In this document: positions 13,927 through 22,123 of the stretch, one piece after another
How positions within the stretch are numbered: position 1 is the first letter of the stretch
Layout: every line of letters begins with the position of its first letter
Assembly (NCBI GenBank): GCA_009703055.1
Contig: WLGW01000005.1
Coordinates: forward strand, 1 to 47,692
Length of the DNA stretch: 47,692 bases
DNA from: Actinomycetota bacterium
GTDB taxonomy: Bacteria; Actinomycetota; Acidimicrobiia; Acidimicrobiales; Ilumatobacteraceae
Reading direction: 5' to 3'
Position numbers and translations under genes: made by a program
The notes under the pieces: generated by a model
The model's input: only the letters and a program-made list of their open reading frames with translations
The model's database searches: none
Told to the model about the DNA's origin: nothing

Positions 13927-16475
13927 CCACAGTGAGGGAGGAGTTTCTCTCCCGTCTGAAATATGAGCCAGATACCTTTCAAGTGAAGGCGATGGAGTCC
14001 ATTGACGCCGATGCGTCTGTGCTTGTGGCAGCTCCAACTGGATCCGGAAAGACATTGATTGCCGAATACGGAATAGCGAGGGCATGTTCAGCGGGTCTCC
14101 GGGCTTTCTACACAACCCCCATCAAGGCGTTGTCGAATCAGAAGTTTCGAGACCTAGGAGAGTTATACGGCGCTCGCAATGTCGGACTGATTACAGGCGA
14201 CAACGCCATTAATGCGGAAGCACCAGTTGTTGTCATGACAACCGAAGTGTTGCGCAACATGATCTATGCCTCATCGTCGCGTCTCGACAACCTCGGCGTT
14301 GTGATTCTGGACGAAGTTCATTATCTACAGGATGCATATCGCGGCCCCGTTTGGGAAGAAGTCATCATTCAGTTGGATCCCGAAGTGCAATTGGTGTGCC
14401 TCTCGGCGACAGTCTCAAATGCCGATGAGGTAGGTGAATGGCTTTCGACAGTTCGCGGTCGTACTGATGTTGTTGTGGAGACAACGCGACCAATCGAGTT
14501 AACGAATCATTTTGCGTTGCATAATAATTCGTCTGGGCGCACAGAGATGTACCACACGGTCATCAATGGAGAACCAAACGCACACGTTCAACGCTTACTT
14601 GCCGGTGGGCGGCCAGGGCCACAACGAGGTGGAGGGCATCAGAAGAAAGTTCGTCGCTTCACACCCCCAACGCGCCCTGAGATCATTGAGCTTCTCGAAG
14701 AGAACAACATGTTGCCAGCGATTGTGTTCATCTTCAGTCGCGCCCAATGCGAAGATGCAGTTACTTCATGCATGCGTGCCGGCATGGTCTTGACGACTGC
14801 CGAAGAGGAGAACCAAATCCGCGAGATTGTGGAACGTCATTGTGAGTCGCTCACCGAAGATGACAGAACTGCTTTGGAGTATCACTATTTCCTCGACGAC
14901 ATCGGAACGGGAATCTCCTGCCATCACGCAGGAATGATTCCGATGTTCAAAGAAGCAGTTGAGGAATGCTTCGTCAAGGGTCTTGTCAAAGTTGTTTTCG
15001 CCACAGAAACACTTGCTGTCGGAATCAATATGCCCGCACGAGCTGTTGTCATTGAAAAGTTAACGAAGTACACCGGAGAACATCATCAACTTTTACGAGC
15101 ATCTGAGTTCACTCAGTTGACTGGCCGGGCTGGACGGCGTGGCCTCGACGACATCGGACATGCAATCTCCTTGTGGAACCCTTTTGTCAATTTTGATCAG
15201 GTTGTCGGTCTGGCACTGAGCCGCAGTTTCCGATTGTCCTCAGCATTCCGACCAACGTTCAACATGGCAGTCAATATGGTGCGCCGACACTCCACTGATG
15301 GCGCTCACCACATTCTCAATCTCTCGTTTGCACAGTTTCAGGCAGACAGAGATGTTGTGACATCAGAAGCCACTCTTGAGAAGCGCCGAAAGGAACTGTC
15401 TCTCCTTGAAAAAGCACAGAGCGAGTTGAGCAACGAGGATCTCAACGACACTGATCGAGAGCTCTTGGCATCAAACGTTGAAGTAGAGATTTCGCTGCGT
15501 GGATTGCGTCCGGGAGACGTCGTCGTCTTTGACGCTTCAAACATTCGCGGGCGAGGACTTGTTTTGTCGACAGCAGCTCGTCGTTCTGGCATTCGACTCA
15601 CGGTTGTTACTCCCACTCGAAAGATCATTGATGTGATGGCGAAGGACCTCCGATCTCTACCAGTTCGTGCGGGACACGTTGACCTTCCTGTTCCTTTTGA
15701 ACCTGCGCGAACAGAATTCATCAAGGAGTCAGCGGCTCGGTTGGTGAAAGCCCGAATTGACGAAACAGTCGGACGAGCCATTGAAGAGAACAATGGACCT
15801 CGAATTGCCGATTCACCCGTGTCATCGAAGAATATTCGTCGTCTCCGCAAGGAAATTGAACAAATGGAATCAAGCACGCGACATCGTGCCGGTTCGGTGG
15901 GTGCACGATTCATGGACGTTGTCGAGCTTCTCGAAGATCTTGGCTACATCGATGATTGGACTCTTACTGACAAGGGCGAAACGCTTGCTGGAATCTTCCA
16001 TGAATCAGATCTCCTCGTTGTTGAGGTGATGAATCGGGGAGTGCTGGACAATCTGTCAGTCAATGACCTTGTCGCTGTTCTCTCCACTTTGATTTATGAG
16101 CCCCGCGGTGGTGACAACGGGGGGCCAACTCGGTGGCCATCCGAATTGGTGCGTCAGCGTTTCAAGAGAATCGAAAAGATCAGTGAAGGCTTGCAAGAAG
16201 CGCAACGCCAACGAGGTATGCACTTGCACCGCGCACCGAATGGTGGACTGGCGCATGAGACTGCGGGTTGGGCATCAGGAAAACCTCTGTCTCGAATCCT
16301 TGACCCAGAACTCACGCCGGGGGATTTTGTGCGTTCCATGCGTCAGTTGATTGATCTACTCCGACAAATCGCCACGACCACACAGAGTGATTCCTTGCGT
16401 TCAACTGCCGAAGACGCAGCTCGCAGTATTAACCGCGGTGTTGTGGCCGCAGCACAGGGCGGTTCGGGCGGATGA
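13923..16475 (+). CDS. helY: Ski2/Mtr4-like DExH RNA helicase, HelY type
   Basis: An 850-aa superfamily 2 helicase of the HelY family. Starting at ATG 13923, which overlaps the tatC stop, it shows the Q-like DTFQVKAM, motif I APTGSGKT (37-44), TTPIKALSNQKFRD, motif II ILDEVHYL, motif III SAT, CHHAGMIPMFKE, FATETLAVGINMPARAVVIE and motif VI QLTGRAGRRGLD. The long C-terminal part has the Ski2-family winged-helix/ratchet region and a coiled segment (TLEKRRKELSLLEKAQ). Its relatives act on structured RNA with exonucleases, but the bacterial role is not well defined. tatC-helY adjacency is conserved across actinobacteria. Confidence 0.93.
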   Translation: MTTVREEFLSRLKYEPDTFQVKAMESIDADASVLVAAPTGSGKTLIAEYGIARACSAGLRAFYTTPIKALSNQKFRDLGELYGARNVGLITGDNAINAEAPVVVMTTEVLRNMIYASSSRLDNLGVVILDEVHYLQDAYRGPVWEEVIIQLDPEVQLVCLSATVSNADEVGEWLSTVRGRTDVVVETTRPIELTNHFALHNNSSGRTEMYHTVINGEPNAHVQRLLAGGRPGPQRGGGHQKKVRRFTPPTRPEIIELLEENNMLPAIVFIFSRAQCEDAVTSCMRAGMVLTTAEEENQIREIVERHCESLTEDDRTALEYHYFLDDIGTGISCHHAGMIPMFKEAVEECFVKGLVKVVFATETLAVGINMPARAVVIEKLTKYTGEHHQLLRASEFTQLTGRAGRRGLDDIGHAISLWNPFVNFDQVVGLALSRSFRLSSAFRPTFNMAVNMVRRHSTDGAHHILNLSFAQFQADRDVVTSEATLEKRRKELSLLEKAQSELSNEDLNDTDRELLASNVEVEISLRGLRPGDVVVFDASNIRGRGLVLSTAARRSGIRLTVVTPTRKIIDVMAKDLRSLPVRAGHVDLPVPFEPARTEFIKESAARLVKARIDETVGRAIEENNGPRIADSPVSSKNIRRLRKEIEQMESSTRHRAGSVGARFMDVVELLEDLGYIDDWTLTDKGETLAGIFHESDLLVVEVMNRGVLDNLSVNDLVAVLSTLIYEPRGGDNGGPTRWPSELVRQRFKRIEKISEGLQEAQRQRGMHLHRAPNGGLAHETAGWASGKPLSRILDPELTPGDFVRSMRQLIDLLRQIATTTQSDSLRSTAEDAARSINRGVVAAAQGGSGG

Positions 16476-17086
16476 CCATTCGAAAAGGAGAGCAGTGGGG
16501 TAGTCGTATCTCCACACCATCACGTATTCGCCATGTATCAAGCGATGCTGAAATTGCCCAGTGTTCTTCAGAAGATTTCATCGCAGTGGGTGGCGGTGAC
16601 ATCTATGCGACCCTTGGTTCTCCTGCATTTGTTTCTGAGTCAGATCAATGCACTCTGCTACCGATGGATGCATTGCAGGTAGAGATTCTGTTGTCGGACG
16701 CATCGGAAAAATCCTGTACAGCAGCGTCGTGTATTGAAGTCGGGTCACTTATCTCGCCGCTGAAGTCCGGTCGATACATCTGCGTCACAAACGGAGGCAT
16801 TGTGTCGGGCCGAAACTTTGCTCCTCGTGCTCATCCGAACGACGGTCGATTGGACATCATGCAATTAGCGGAAACAATGTCGTTTCGAGATCGTCTGACT
16901 GCAAAGAAGAAGGCGCTCACAGGCACCCATGTTCCACATCCGAGCATCTCTCTTCGGCAGGTTGAGACATTCAGCGCAAAACGATCAGGGGAACGAGAGA
17001 AACTTCGAATTGACGGCGTCTCTGTTGCCAACTGGATAGAAGTTTCCGTATCAATTGTTCCTGATTACTGGCAGATAGTCGTCTAG
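16472..17086 (+). CDS. Diacylglycerol-kinase C-terminal-domain-like protein without catalytic domain
   Basis: A 204-aa protein overlapping helY by 4 nt. Its second half (VTNGGIVSGRNFAPRAHPNDGRLDIMQL, then a T-G-THVPHP segment and LRIDGVSV) resembles the C-terminal lobe of YegS/BmrU-type lipid kinases, where NGxxxGGGxxxAPxAxxxDGxLDV is conserved. The N-terminal ATP-binding domain with GGDGT is missing; the only hint is VGGGDIYATLG near residue 40. From memory, stand-alone proteins of this shape with a GDL/IxxTLG motif occur in other actinobacteria, so this is a family rather than a local truncation. Catalysis is doubtful. Confidence 0.7.
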   Translation: MTIRKGEQWGSRISTPSRIRHVSSDAEIAQCSSEDFIAVGGGDIYATLGSPAFVSESDQCTLLPMDALQVEILLSDASEKSCTAASCIEVGSLISPLKSGRYICVTNGGIVSGRNFAPRAHPNDGRLDIMQLAETMSFRDRLTAKKKALTGTHVPHPSISLRQVETFSAKRSGEREKLRIDGVSVANWIEVSVSIVPDYWQIVV

Positions 17087-17091
17087 TCACC

Positions 17092-17097
17092 TACGGT
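17092..17097 (+). promoter_or_regulatory. -10 box of the MDR oxidoreductase gene
   Basis: TACGGT, 6 nt, then ATG 17104: leaderless spacing. Confidence 0.55.
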
Positions 17098-17103
17098 TGA
17101 ACC

Positions 17104-18096
17104 ATGGAAGCATGGATCCTTAACGAATCGCCCGGCAGTTATGTCTGGGGTTCTCTGCCAGACCCCACCCCAGCACCCGACGAAGTGCGAATCAGAGTGG
17201 TCACCAGCGCACTGAACCACATGGATTTATGGGTGACGCGTGGGATGCCAAAGCCACCTCTGCCGCATGTGCCGGGGTGTGACACTGCCGGAATCGTTGA
17301 TGCCGTGGGTTCAGCAGTGACGACTCTTTCTGTGGGTGACGAAGTAGTCGTCAACCCGGGTGTTTCACCAGTGGATGAAATCATCAAGTACGGAAACAAT
17401 TCACCAATGGGACCTGGTTTCATGATTTGGGGTGAGCATTGCAAAGGCGGTCATGGAACCTACGCAATCGCTCCCGCGCGAAATGTTCGGCTGAGACCAC
17501 AGAGTCGTTCATGGGAAGATTGCGCGGCGTTTCCACTGGCGTATCTCACTGCTCTGCGAATGCTGAATCGTGCGCGCCTCCGTGCAGGTGAAACCGCTCT
17601 CATTGTTGGCGTTGGTTCTGGCGTATCGAGTGCAGCATTGTCGATTGCGAAATGGATGGGAGCAACTGTTATCGCAACAAGTCGTGATGAGGCGAAGCGT
17701 GTGCAAGCCAAAGTCATGGGAGCTGATGCGGTGATTGACACATCAGCTGATCGGTGGGATGTCGAAGCAGATGTTGTGATCGAAAGCGTCGGTCCAGCGA
17801 CATGGGATAAATCGATGCGTTCGCTCGCACCAGGTGGACGCATGGTCGTGTGTGGCGGCACATCGGGTCCGAAAGTAGAGATCAATCTTCCACGTTTGTT
17901 CTTCAAGCAGTACGAAATCATTGGTTCAACAATGGGAAGTTACGAAGAGTTCGACCAACTTCTTGCGCTCGTTGAGCAGGGCTTACCGATTGCAGTTGAT
18001 TCCGTCCATCCATTGTCAGAGTACGAGACAGCACTCGCGCGTCTTGAAAAAGGGGAACAACTCGGAAAGATTGTTCTTCGACACGAGGTCATGTAG
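17104..18096 (+). CDS. Medium-chain dehydrogenase/reductase (quinone-oxidoreductase-like)
   Basis: A 330-aa MDR protein with a GroES-like N-terminus (PAPDEVRIRVVTSALNHMDLWVTRGMP, HVPGCDTAGIVDAVG) and a Rossmann NAD(P)H domain (ALIVGVGSGVSSAALSIAKWMGATVIATSRD). The four-cysteine structural zinc lobe is absent, and the usual catalytic zinc cysteine near residue 38 is replaced (ALNHMDLW). The enzyme is therefore more likely a zinc-independent quinone oxidoreductase or enoyl reductase type, although C and H remain in GEHCKGGHGTY. It overlaps the start of the M20 hydrolase by one base, so the two share an operon. Substrate unknown. Confidence 0.88.
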   Translation: MEAWILNESPGSYVWGSLPDPTPAPDEVRIRVVTSALNHMDLWVTRGMPKPPLPHVPGCDTAGIVDAVGSAVTTLSVGDEVVVNPGVSPVDEIIKYGNNSPMGPGFMIWGEHCKGGHGTYAIAPARNVRLRPQSRSWEDCAAFPLAYLTALRMLNRARLRAGETALIVGVGSGVSSAALSIAKWMGATVIATSRDEAKRVQAKVMGADAVIDTSADRWDVEADVVIESVGPATWDKSMRSLAPGGRMVVCGGTSGPKVEINLPRLFFKQYEIIGSTMGSYEEFDQLLALVEQGLPIAVDSVHPLSEYETALARLEKGEQLGKIVLRHEVM

Positions 18097-19295
18097 TGAC
18101 TTCCGACATTGAGACACTCAAGGAACGTGCGTGCCGAAAAATTGACTCCATCGCTCAAGACCTGGTGGAGGCAAGCCACACAATTCATGAGAATCCTGAG
18201 CTCAACTACGAAGAGTTTCTTGCTTCTGAATTACTTGTCCGTTTAGCAAACCAACATGGTCTCGTGACCGAAAGAGATGTCTTCGGTTGTGAGACTGGTT
18301 TTGTCGGAGACAGCGGTTCTGGACCCACTGTCTGCGTCATGAGTGAATATGACGCACTGCCTGTCATCGGACATGGGTGTGGACACAACATCATCGCTAC
18401 TGCTGGCTTGGGTGCAGCGATTGGCTTGTCTGCCGTTGCAGCAGACGCAGGGGGCCGTCTTCGCTATCTTGGCACTCCCGCAGAAGAGGGTGGCGGCGGA
18501 AAACTAGTCATGGCACGCAATGGCGCTCTTCTGGGTGTCGACATCGCGATGATGGTGCATTCCGCAGATGCTGATCTGACAACTATCGATGCAATCGCGC
18601 TTCAGCAGTTACTTGTTGAATACGACGGGGAAGCGGCACACGCGGCAGCAGCACCTGAGAAGGGCAAAAACGCACTGGATGCGGCAGTTCTCGGATACAT
18701 GGCGGTCTCAGCGCTTCGTCAGCACATTCTTCCTACAGAACGAGTTCACGGCATATTTGTGCGTGGAGGTAGCAAGCCGAACATCGTTCCGCATGATGCC
18801 GCGACAGAGTGGTACGTCCGTTCCGACACTATGTCATCACTTCAAGAGTTAAAGCCACGAGTTCTCGCCGCTCTTGAATCCGGTGCTCACGCTTGTGGTT
18901 GCTCGGTGCGTCATCAGTGGGATCAGAATCCGTATGCCGACATGGTGACGAACAACAACATTTCTGCGTTGTACATCAGCAACGCCGCGCGGATCGGTAG
19001 AGAAGTGACTGTGCCAGGAACAAAAGGCCATCGCGTGGTGGGAAGCACAGACATGGGCAACATCAGCCATCTTGTTCCTTCGATTCACCCGATGATTTCT
19101 TCCGCGCCGGCAGGAACTGCCATCCACACAACCGCCTTCGAAAAAGCCTCACGGTCACCTCAAGCAGATCAAGCGGTCATTGACGGGGCCAAAGCCATGG
19201 CGATGACTGCGATTGATTACTGGACTTCTCCTGAGCAGCAGAAGGCGATTTCTGAAGAGTTTGCCCGTACAAATGCAAGCCGAGATGTGCTCTAG
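18096..19295 (+). CDS. M20 family (M20D-like) metallo-amidohydrolase
   Basis: A 399-aa dinuclear-zinc amidohydrolase related to p-aminobenzoyl-glutamate hydrolase AbgB and peptidase M20D. Features are AHTIHENPELNYEEFLAS..L near residue 28, VCVMSEYDALPVIGHGCGHNIIATAG with ligand residues, LGTPAEEGGGGKLVMARNG with the catalytic/ligand glutamates, and MVHSAD. The dimerisation lid sits at about 170-290. It probably cleaves an N-acyl or gamma-glutamyl amide in the cytosol. GTG 18096 overlaps the stop of the MDR gene, indicating coupling. Confidence 0.88.
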   Translation: MTSDIETLKERACRKIDSIAQDLVEASHTIHENPELNYEEFLASELLVRLANQHGLVTERDVFGCETGFVGDSGSGPTVCVMSEYDALPVIGHGCGHNIIATAGLGAAIGLSAVAADAGGRLRYLGTPAEEGGGGKLVMARNGALLGVDIAMMVHSADADLTTIDAIALQQLLVEYDGEAAHAAAAPEKGKNALDAAVLGYMAVSALRQHILPTERVHGIFVRGGSKPNIVPHDAATEWYVRSDTMSSLQELKPRVLAALESGAHACGCSVRHQWDQNPYADMVTNNNISALYISNAARIGREVTVPGTKGHRVVGSTDMGNISHLVPSIHPMISSAPAGTAIHTTAFEKASRSPQADQAVIDGAKAMAMTAIDYWTSPEQQKAISEEFARTNASRDVL

Positions 19296-19333
19296 GCGGT
19301 ATCCCTAGGCAGACCACGCCTAACTCCTAGGCT
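19293..19333 (+). promoter_or_regulatory. ThyX-like gene promoter with repeated TAGGC/CCTAGG motifs
   Basis: The 46-bp spacer before the ThyX-like gene holds three TAGGC copies (19293, 19306, 19328), two of them within perfect CCTAGG palindromes at 19304-19309 and 19326-19331, spaced 22 bp (two helical turns). TAGGC and GCCTA at 19306-19322 also form a 5-bp stem. The last copy, TAGGCT at 19328-19333, is the likely -10, 8 nt before GTG 19342. A regulator site is plausible but unproven. Confidence 0.4.
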
Positions 19334-19341
19334 AAAAAACT

Positions 19342-20946
19342 GTGACGGTCTACGTTCCTGAGGAATTTACTGATACTGAATCCGACATTCTTCGTCGGTA
19401 TTTTACGAACCTTGACCAGCCAGTTTTTGCGCTTGTCAACCTTCCTGAGGTTGTGAAGGGAGCCCTGTTCGCGCGTTACAGCCGCAGTCCACGTAGCTTG
19501 CGCCGCCTCTTCCTGGATGAGTTCGTTAACGATCTCGAGATCAAGGGCGATCAGGCTGTTGATGCAACTGTGGGCGTTGATCGCGCAGAATCTCTGTACG
19601 AGAAAGTTTTCGTTGAATACGGCGATGACTCAGTTGCGCAGTTGGGTGGGGTTCACCTCGCCTGTGAGCAAGCATCGAATATTCTCACCAAGATTCTCGA
19701 GTGGGGCCGCTTAATGAGCTACCTCGAGCAATCAACTCGCTACATCGCATATGACGATCGTCTTGGCGGTCGGTACCGCTACTACCGCGACCCAGATCTC
19801 CTAGAGGGCAAATTCGGCACCCGCTATGTCGGCGATATGGATCGCATGTTCGATTCGTACAGTTCTCTTGCTGAAATAGTCACTCAACACATCCGGACAA
19901 CAGTGCCCAAAGGTGAGGGTGATAGCGACTTCGTGTATCGCCAAGCGACACGAGCAAAAGCTCTCGATGCAGTCCGAGGAATGCTCCCAGCATCAGCGTT
20001 GTCCAACGTTGGCATCTACGGAAGTGGACAGGCTTTTGAACAACTGTTGCTTCGCATGCGCGCACACCCATTGCCAGAAGCTCGTGTATACGCCGACATG
20101 ATGTTGACCGAGTTGAGGAAAGTTATTCCTTCCTTCTTGCGTCGCGTCGATGTCGTCGAGCGTGGTGGCAAGTGGTCCGAGTACTTGTCGACAAACACAG
20201 CGAACATGAATTCTCTCGTCGACAACTTGTTTGGCGACTCCATTGCAACAGACGTTGAAGAAGTCACTCTCGTTGATTTTGATCCGGATGGCGAGAACAA
20301 AATTGTTGCGGCGGCGTGTTATGCATTCTCACATCTTCCCGAATCGCAGATTCTTGCGAAGGTAGAGAAGATGACAACCGAAGAGAAGTCAGAGATTCTT
20401 CGCAACTACGTCGGTGATCGTGAGAATCGTCGCCACAGGCCAGGTCGTGCCTTCGAACGCACTGACTATCGTTTCGACGTTCTTTCTGACTACGGCGCAT
20501 TCCGAGACATGCAACGCCACCGTCTTCTCACGATTGAGTGGCAGCCACTTACTCCGTACCACGGCTTTGCTCGACCAGATCTTGTTGATGCTGCAGGTGC
20601 TGCAGAACAGTTCAACGAGGTCATGGATCGTTCAGCGGCACTTTATGACGCGTTGGTAGGGGACCACCCAAGTCAAGCCTCATACGCCGTCTCAATGGCC
20701 TATCGCATCAGATATTCGATGCAGTTCAACGCACGCGAAGCAATGCACATGCTCGAATTGCGCTCAAGTCCGCAAGGACATCCGTCGTACCGTCGTGTTG
20801 CTCTTGAAATGCACCGTCTCATCGCCGAGAAGGCTGGTCATCGGGCCATTGCAAGTGCAATGACTCACATGACGACTGAAGCACCGGAGCTCGAGAGACT
20901 CGATTCTGAGCGCCGTGCTGAAGCTCGCCGCACCGGACGTTCATAG
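19342..20946 (+). CDS. Double-length ThyX-like (FAD-dependent thymidylate synthase superfamily) protein
   Basis: A 534-aa protein, about twice the length of ThyX (about 230-260 aa). The first half contains YGDDSVAQLGGVHLACEQAS and then WGRLMSYLEQSTRYIAYD (from residue 121), aligning with the ThyX signature RHRxxSxNEQSxRY but with RH changed to WG. The second half has an independent RHRLLTIEWQPLTPY (Arg 392), keeping RHR but losing the S-EQS-RY part, and a closing REAMHMLELRSSPQGHPSYR with ThyX-like C-terminal features. I read it as a fused ThyX pseudo-dimer. Long homologues of this kind are known under COG1351. Thymidylate synthesis by this protein is uncertain. Confidence 0.82.
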   Translation: MTVYVPEEFTDTESDILRRYFTNLDQPVFALVNLPEVVKGALFARYSRSPRSLRRLFLDEFVNDLEIKGDQAVDATVGVDRAESLYEKVFVEYGDDSVAQLGGVHLACEQASNILTKILEWGRLMSYLEQSTRYIAYDDRLGGRYRYYRDPDLLEGKFGTRYVGDMDRMFDSYSSLAEIVTQHIRTTVPKGEGDSDFVYRQATRAKALDAVRGMLPASALSNVGIYGSGQAFEQLLLRMRAHPLPEARVYADMMLTELRKVIPSFLRRVDVVERGGKWSEYLSTNTANMNSLVDNLFGDSIATDVEEVTLVDFDPDGENKIVAAACYAFSHLPESQILAKVEKMTTEEKSEILRNYVGDRENRRHRPGRAFERTDYRFDVLSDYGAFRDMQRHRLLTIEWQPLTPYHGFARPDLVDAAGAAEQFNEVMDRSAALYDALVGDHPSQASYAVSMAYRIRYSMQFNAREAMHMLELRSSPQGHPSYRRVALEMHRLIAEKAGHRAIASAMTHMTTEAPELERLDSERRAEARRTGRS

Positions 20947-20956
20947 TCTTTTTCTT

Positions 20957-20972
20957 AGTGACCATCGTCACT
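20957..20972 (+). terminator. Weak hairpin downstream of the ThyX-like gene
   Basis: AGTGA-CCATCG-TCACT forms a 5-bp stem 11 nt after the stop. T-rich DNA lies on the upstream side (CTTTTTCTT) and only moderately downstream. It may be a weak terminator but lacks a proper U-tract. Confidence 0.25.
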
Positions 20973-21064
20973 TCATCTGAATCTTTTCCAAGGATTCGTG
21001 CGTTGACTCATTTTTATGTCTAATATCCCGCCCCGAGCCTTGTGGCAAAACGGAGGAATCCAAA

Positions 21065-21526
21065 GTGGCAAAAGATGAGATTGATCCAGAAGATATGGAC
21101 GAACTCGAGATTGAAGGCGAGGACGAACTCGACATTCTCGAAGACGACCTTGATGGAGACGACCCACTTCTTAGTGACGACGACGACGCCATTGACGACG
21201 AGGACGATGACGACTCGATGAGCGCACCGGTTGTTCGAAAGAAGACCGACGAAGAAGAAGATGACGACGACATGGTTGCCCCCGACGATGTCGAAGAGGA
21301 CCTTGCCGAGATCCTGAAAGATCGTCTTGCCTCAGAAGACCTTCCGGCCGAAGAGGACGAAGTTGTTGAAACCGACGAGCGCACGGGTGCCGATGATGCT
21401 CTGCAACCAAAGCGAGCAGATGAGACCTTGTGCAATCTGTGCTTCATGTTGGTGCGAAAGAACACAACGATGTGTCCGATGGGCGACGACGACTGCCCAG
21501 TGGTCGTAAAGAAAAAGAAGAAGTGA
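21065..21526 (+). CDS. DUF4193-like acidic protein with C-terminal zinc ribbon
   Basis: A 153-aa protein whose first 100 residues are dominated by Asp and Glu (runs such as DDDDAIDDEDDDDS and EEEDDDDM). It ends in a four-cysteine ribbon, ETLCNLCFMLVRKNTTMCPMGDDDCPV, then a KKKKK tail. This layout matches the actinobacterial DUF4193 family (acidic N-terminus, CxxC...CxxxxxC), although the acidic part is longer than in Mycobacterium. GTG 21065 has a strong SD (GGAGG, 8-nt spacer), so unlike most genes here it has a true leader. It overlaps the next gene (GTGA). Function of the family is unknown. Confidence 0.82.
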   Translation: MAKDEIDPEDMDELEIEGEDELDILEDDLDGDDPLLSDDDDAIDDEDDDDSMSAPVVRKKTDEEEDDDDMVAPDDVEEDLAEILKDRLASEDLPAEEDEVVETDERTGADDALQPKRADETLCNLCFMLVRKNTTMCPMGDDDCPVVVKKKKK

Positions 21527-21708
21527 CCAATCCACTTCTGTCTCTTCACCGTGCAGTGTGGCGCAGAATCAACCATGTGGTGCAAGATGCGCGCTCACAG
21601 GCCCCATCTGCTCGCATGGTGGGGGAGTTTGCCGTGAAGCAAGCCGCCAAAGAGGCGAACAAGAACATACGCAAAGTCACTGAGAAGAAAGATTCTCCAG
21701 GCGTTTAA
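21523..21708 (+). CDS. Small helical protein, 61 aa, unknown function
   Basis: The ORF track begins this frame at 21430, inside the DUF4193 gene. The better start is GTG 21523, which overlaps its stop (GTGA) and gives 61 residues: MTNPLLSLHRAVWRRINHVV at the N-terminus and a Lys-rich C-terminus. It is basic and probably helical, opposite in charge to the acidic protein in front of it. No family recognised. Coupling with the acidic gene makes an interaction conceivable; that is inference only. Confidence 0.6.
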   Translation: MTNPLLSLHRAVWRRINHVVQDARSQAPSARMVGEFAVKQAAKEANKNIRKVTEKKDSPGV

Positions 21709-21712
21709 TCTC

Positions 21713-22123
21713 ATGGTTGGTTCATCATTTGTTCGCACAGCAATTGACACTGATGCAACCGCAATCGCAGCACATCGTTCTGCTTCGCTCACCGAATCAG
21801 ACTTGTATCGTGGGCATGTTCGCAACCTCAGCAGTAGTGGCAGCGAGCTATCTCTTGTTGCTGGGTTCGGCACCACTGTCATGGCGAGTCTGACTGCGCG
21901 TATTGATAAGACTCACGCTGTGATCCAGCATGTTTTTGTTGTACCCGAATCACGAGAAGTGGGACTCGGCGATTCATTAATTCATACGTTGATCACAGAA
22001 CTTCGTTCAAGAGGTGTGCAATTTATCGAGGCCCAAGCACTGCCAGGTGACCGCGGAATGAAGAATCTTTTTGAACGTCATGGGCTCATCGCCCAGACAA
22101 TCATTGTGGGGAAGTCGCTCTAG
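21713..22123 (+). CDS. GNAT-family N-acetyltransferase
   Basis: A 136-aa protein with a GNAT core: an early helix (DATAIAAHRSASL), central strands (ELSLVAGFGTTVMASLTARID, HAVIQHVFVVPESREVGLGDSLIHTLITEL), where the V-P-xxREVGLGDSL segment takes the place of the R/QxxGxG/A acetyl-CoA loop, and a final strand with RHGLIAQTIIVGKSL. The loop RExGLGD is close to the consensus. Acceptor unknown. The ATG follows the previous stop by 4 nt and the stop shares CTAG with the convergent crotonase. Confidence 0.78.
   Translation: MVGSSFVRTAIDTDATAIAAHRSASLTESDLYRGHVRNLSSSGSELSLVAGFGTTVMASLTARIDKTHAVIQHVFVVPESREVGLGDSLIHTLITELRSRGVQFIEAQALPGDRGMKNLFERHGLIAQTIIVGKSL

Noticed and set aside
15338-15913. Minus-strand ORF of 191 aa rich in Arg/Ser
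   Set aside because: Antisense of the helY C-terminal half; composition is that of a frame shadow.
20968-21585. Minus-strand ORF of 205 aa rich in serine
   Set aside because: Its poly-Ser is the antisense of Asp/Glu codon runs (GAC/GAA) in the DUF4193-like gene, so it is a codon-bias artefact.
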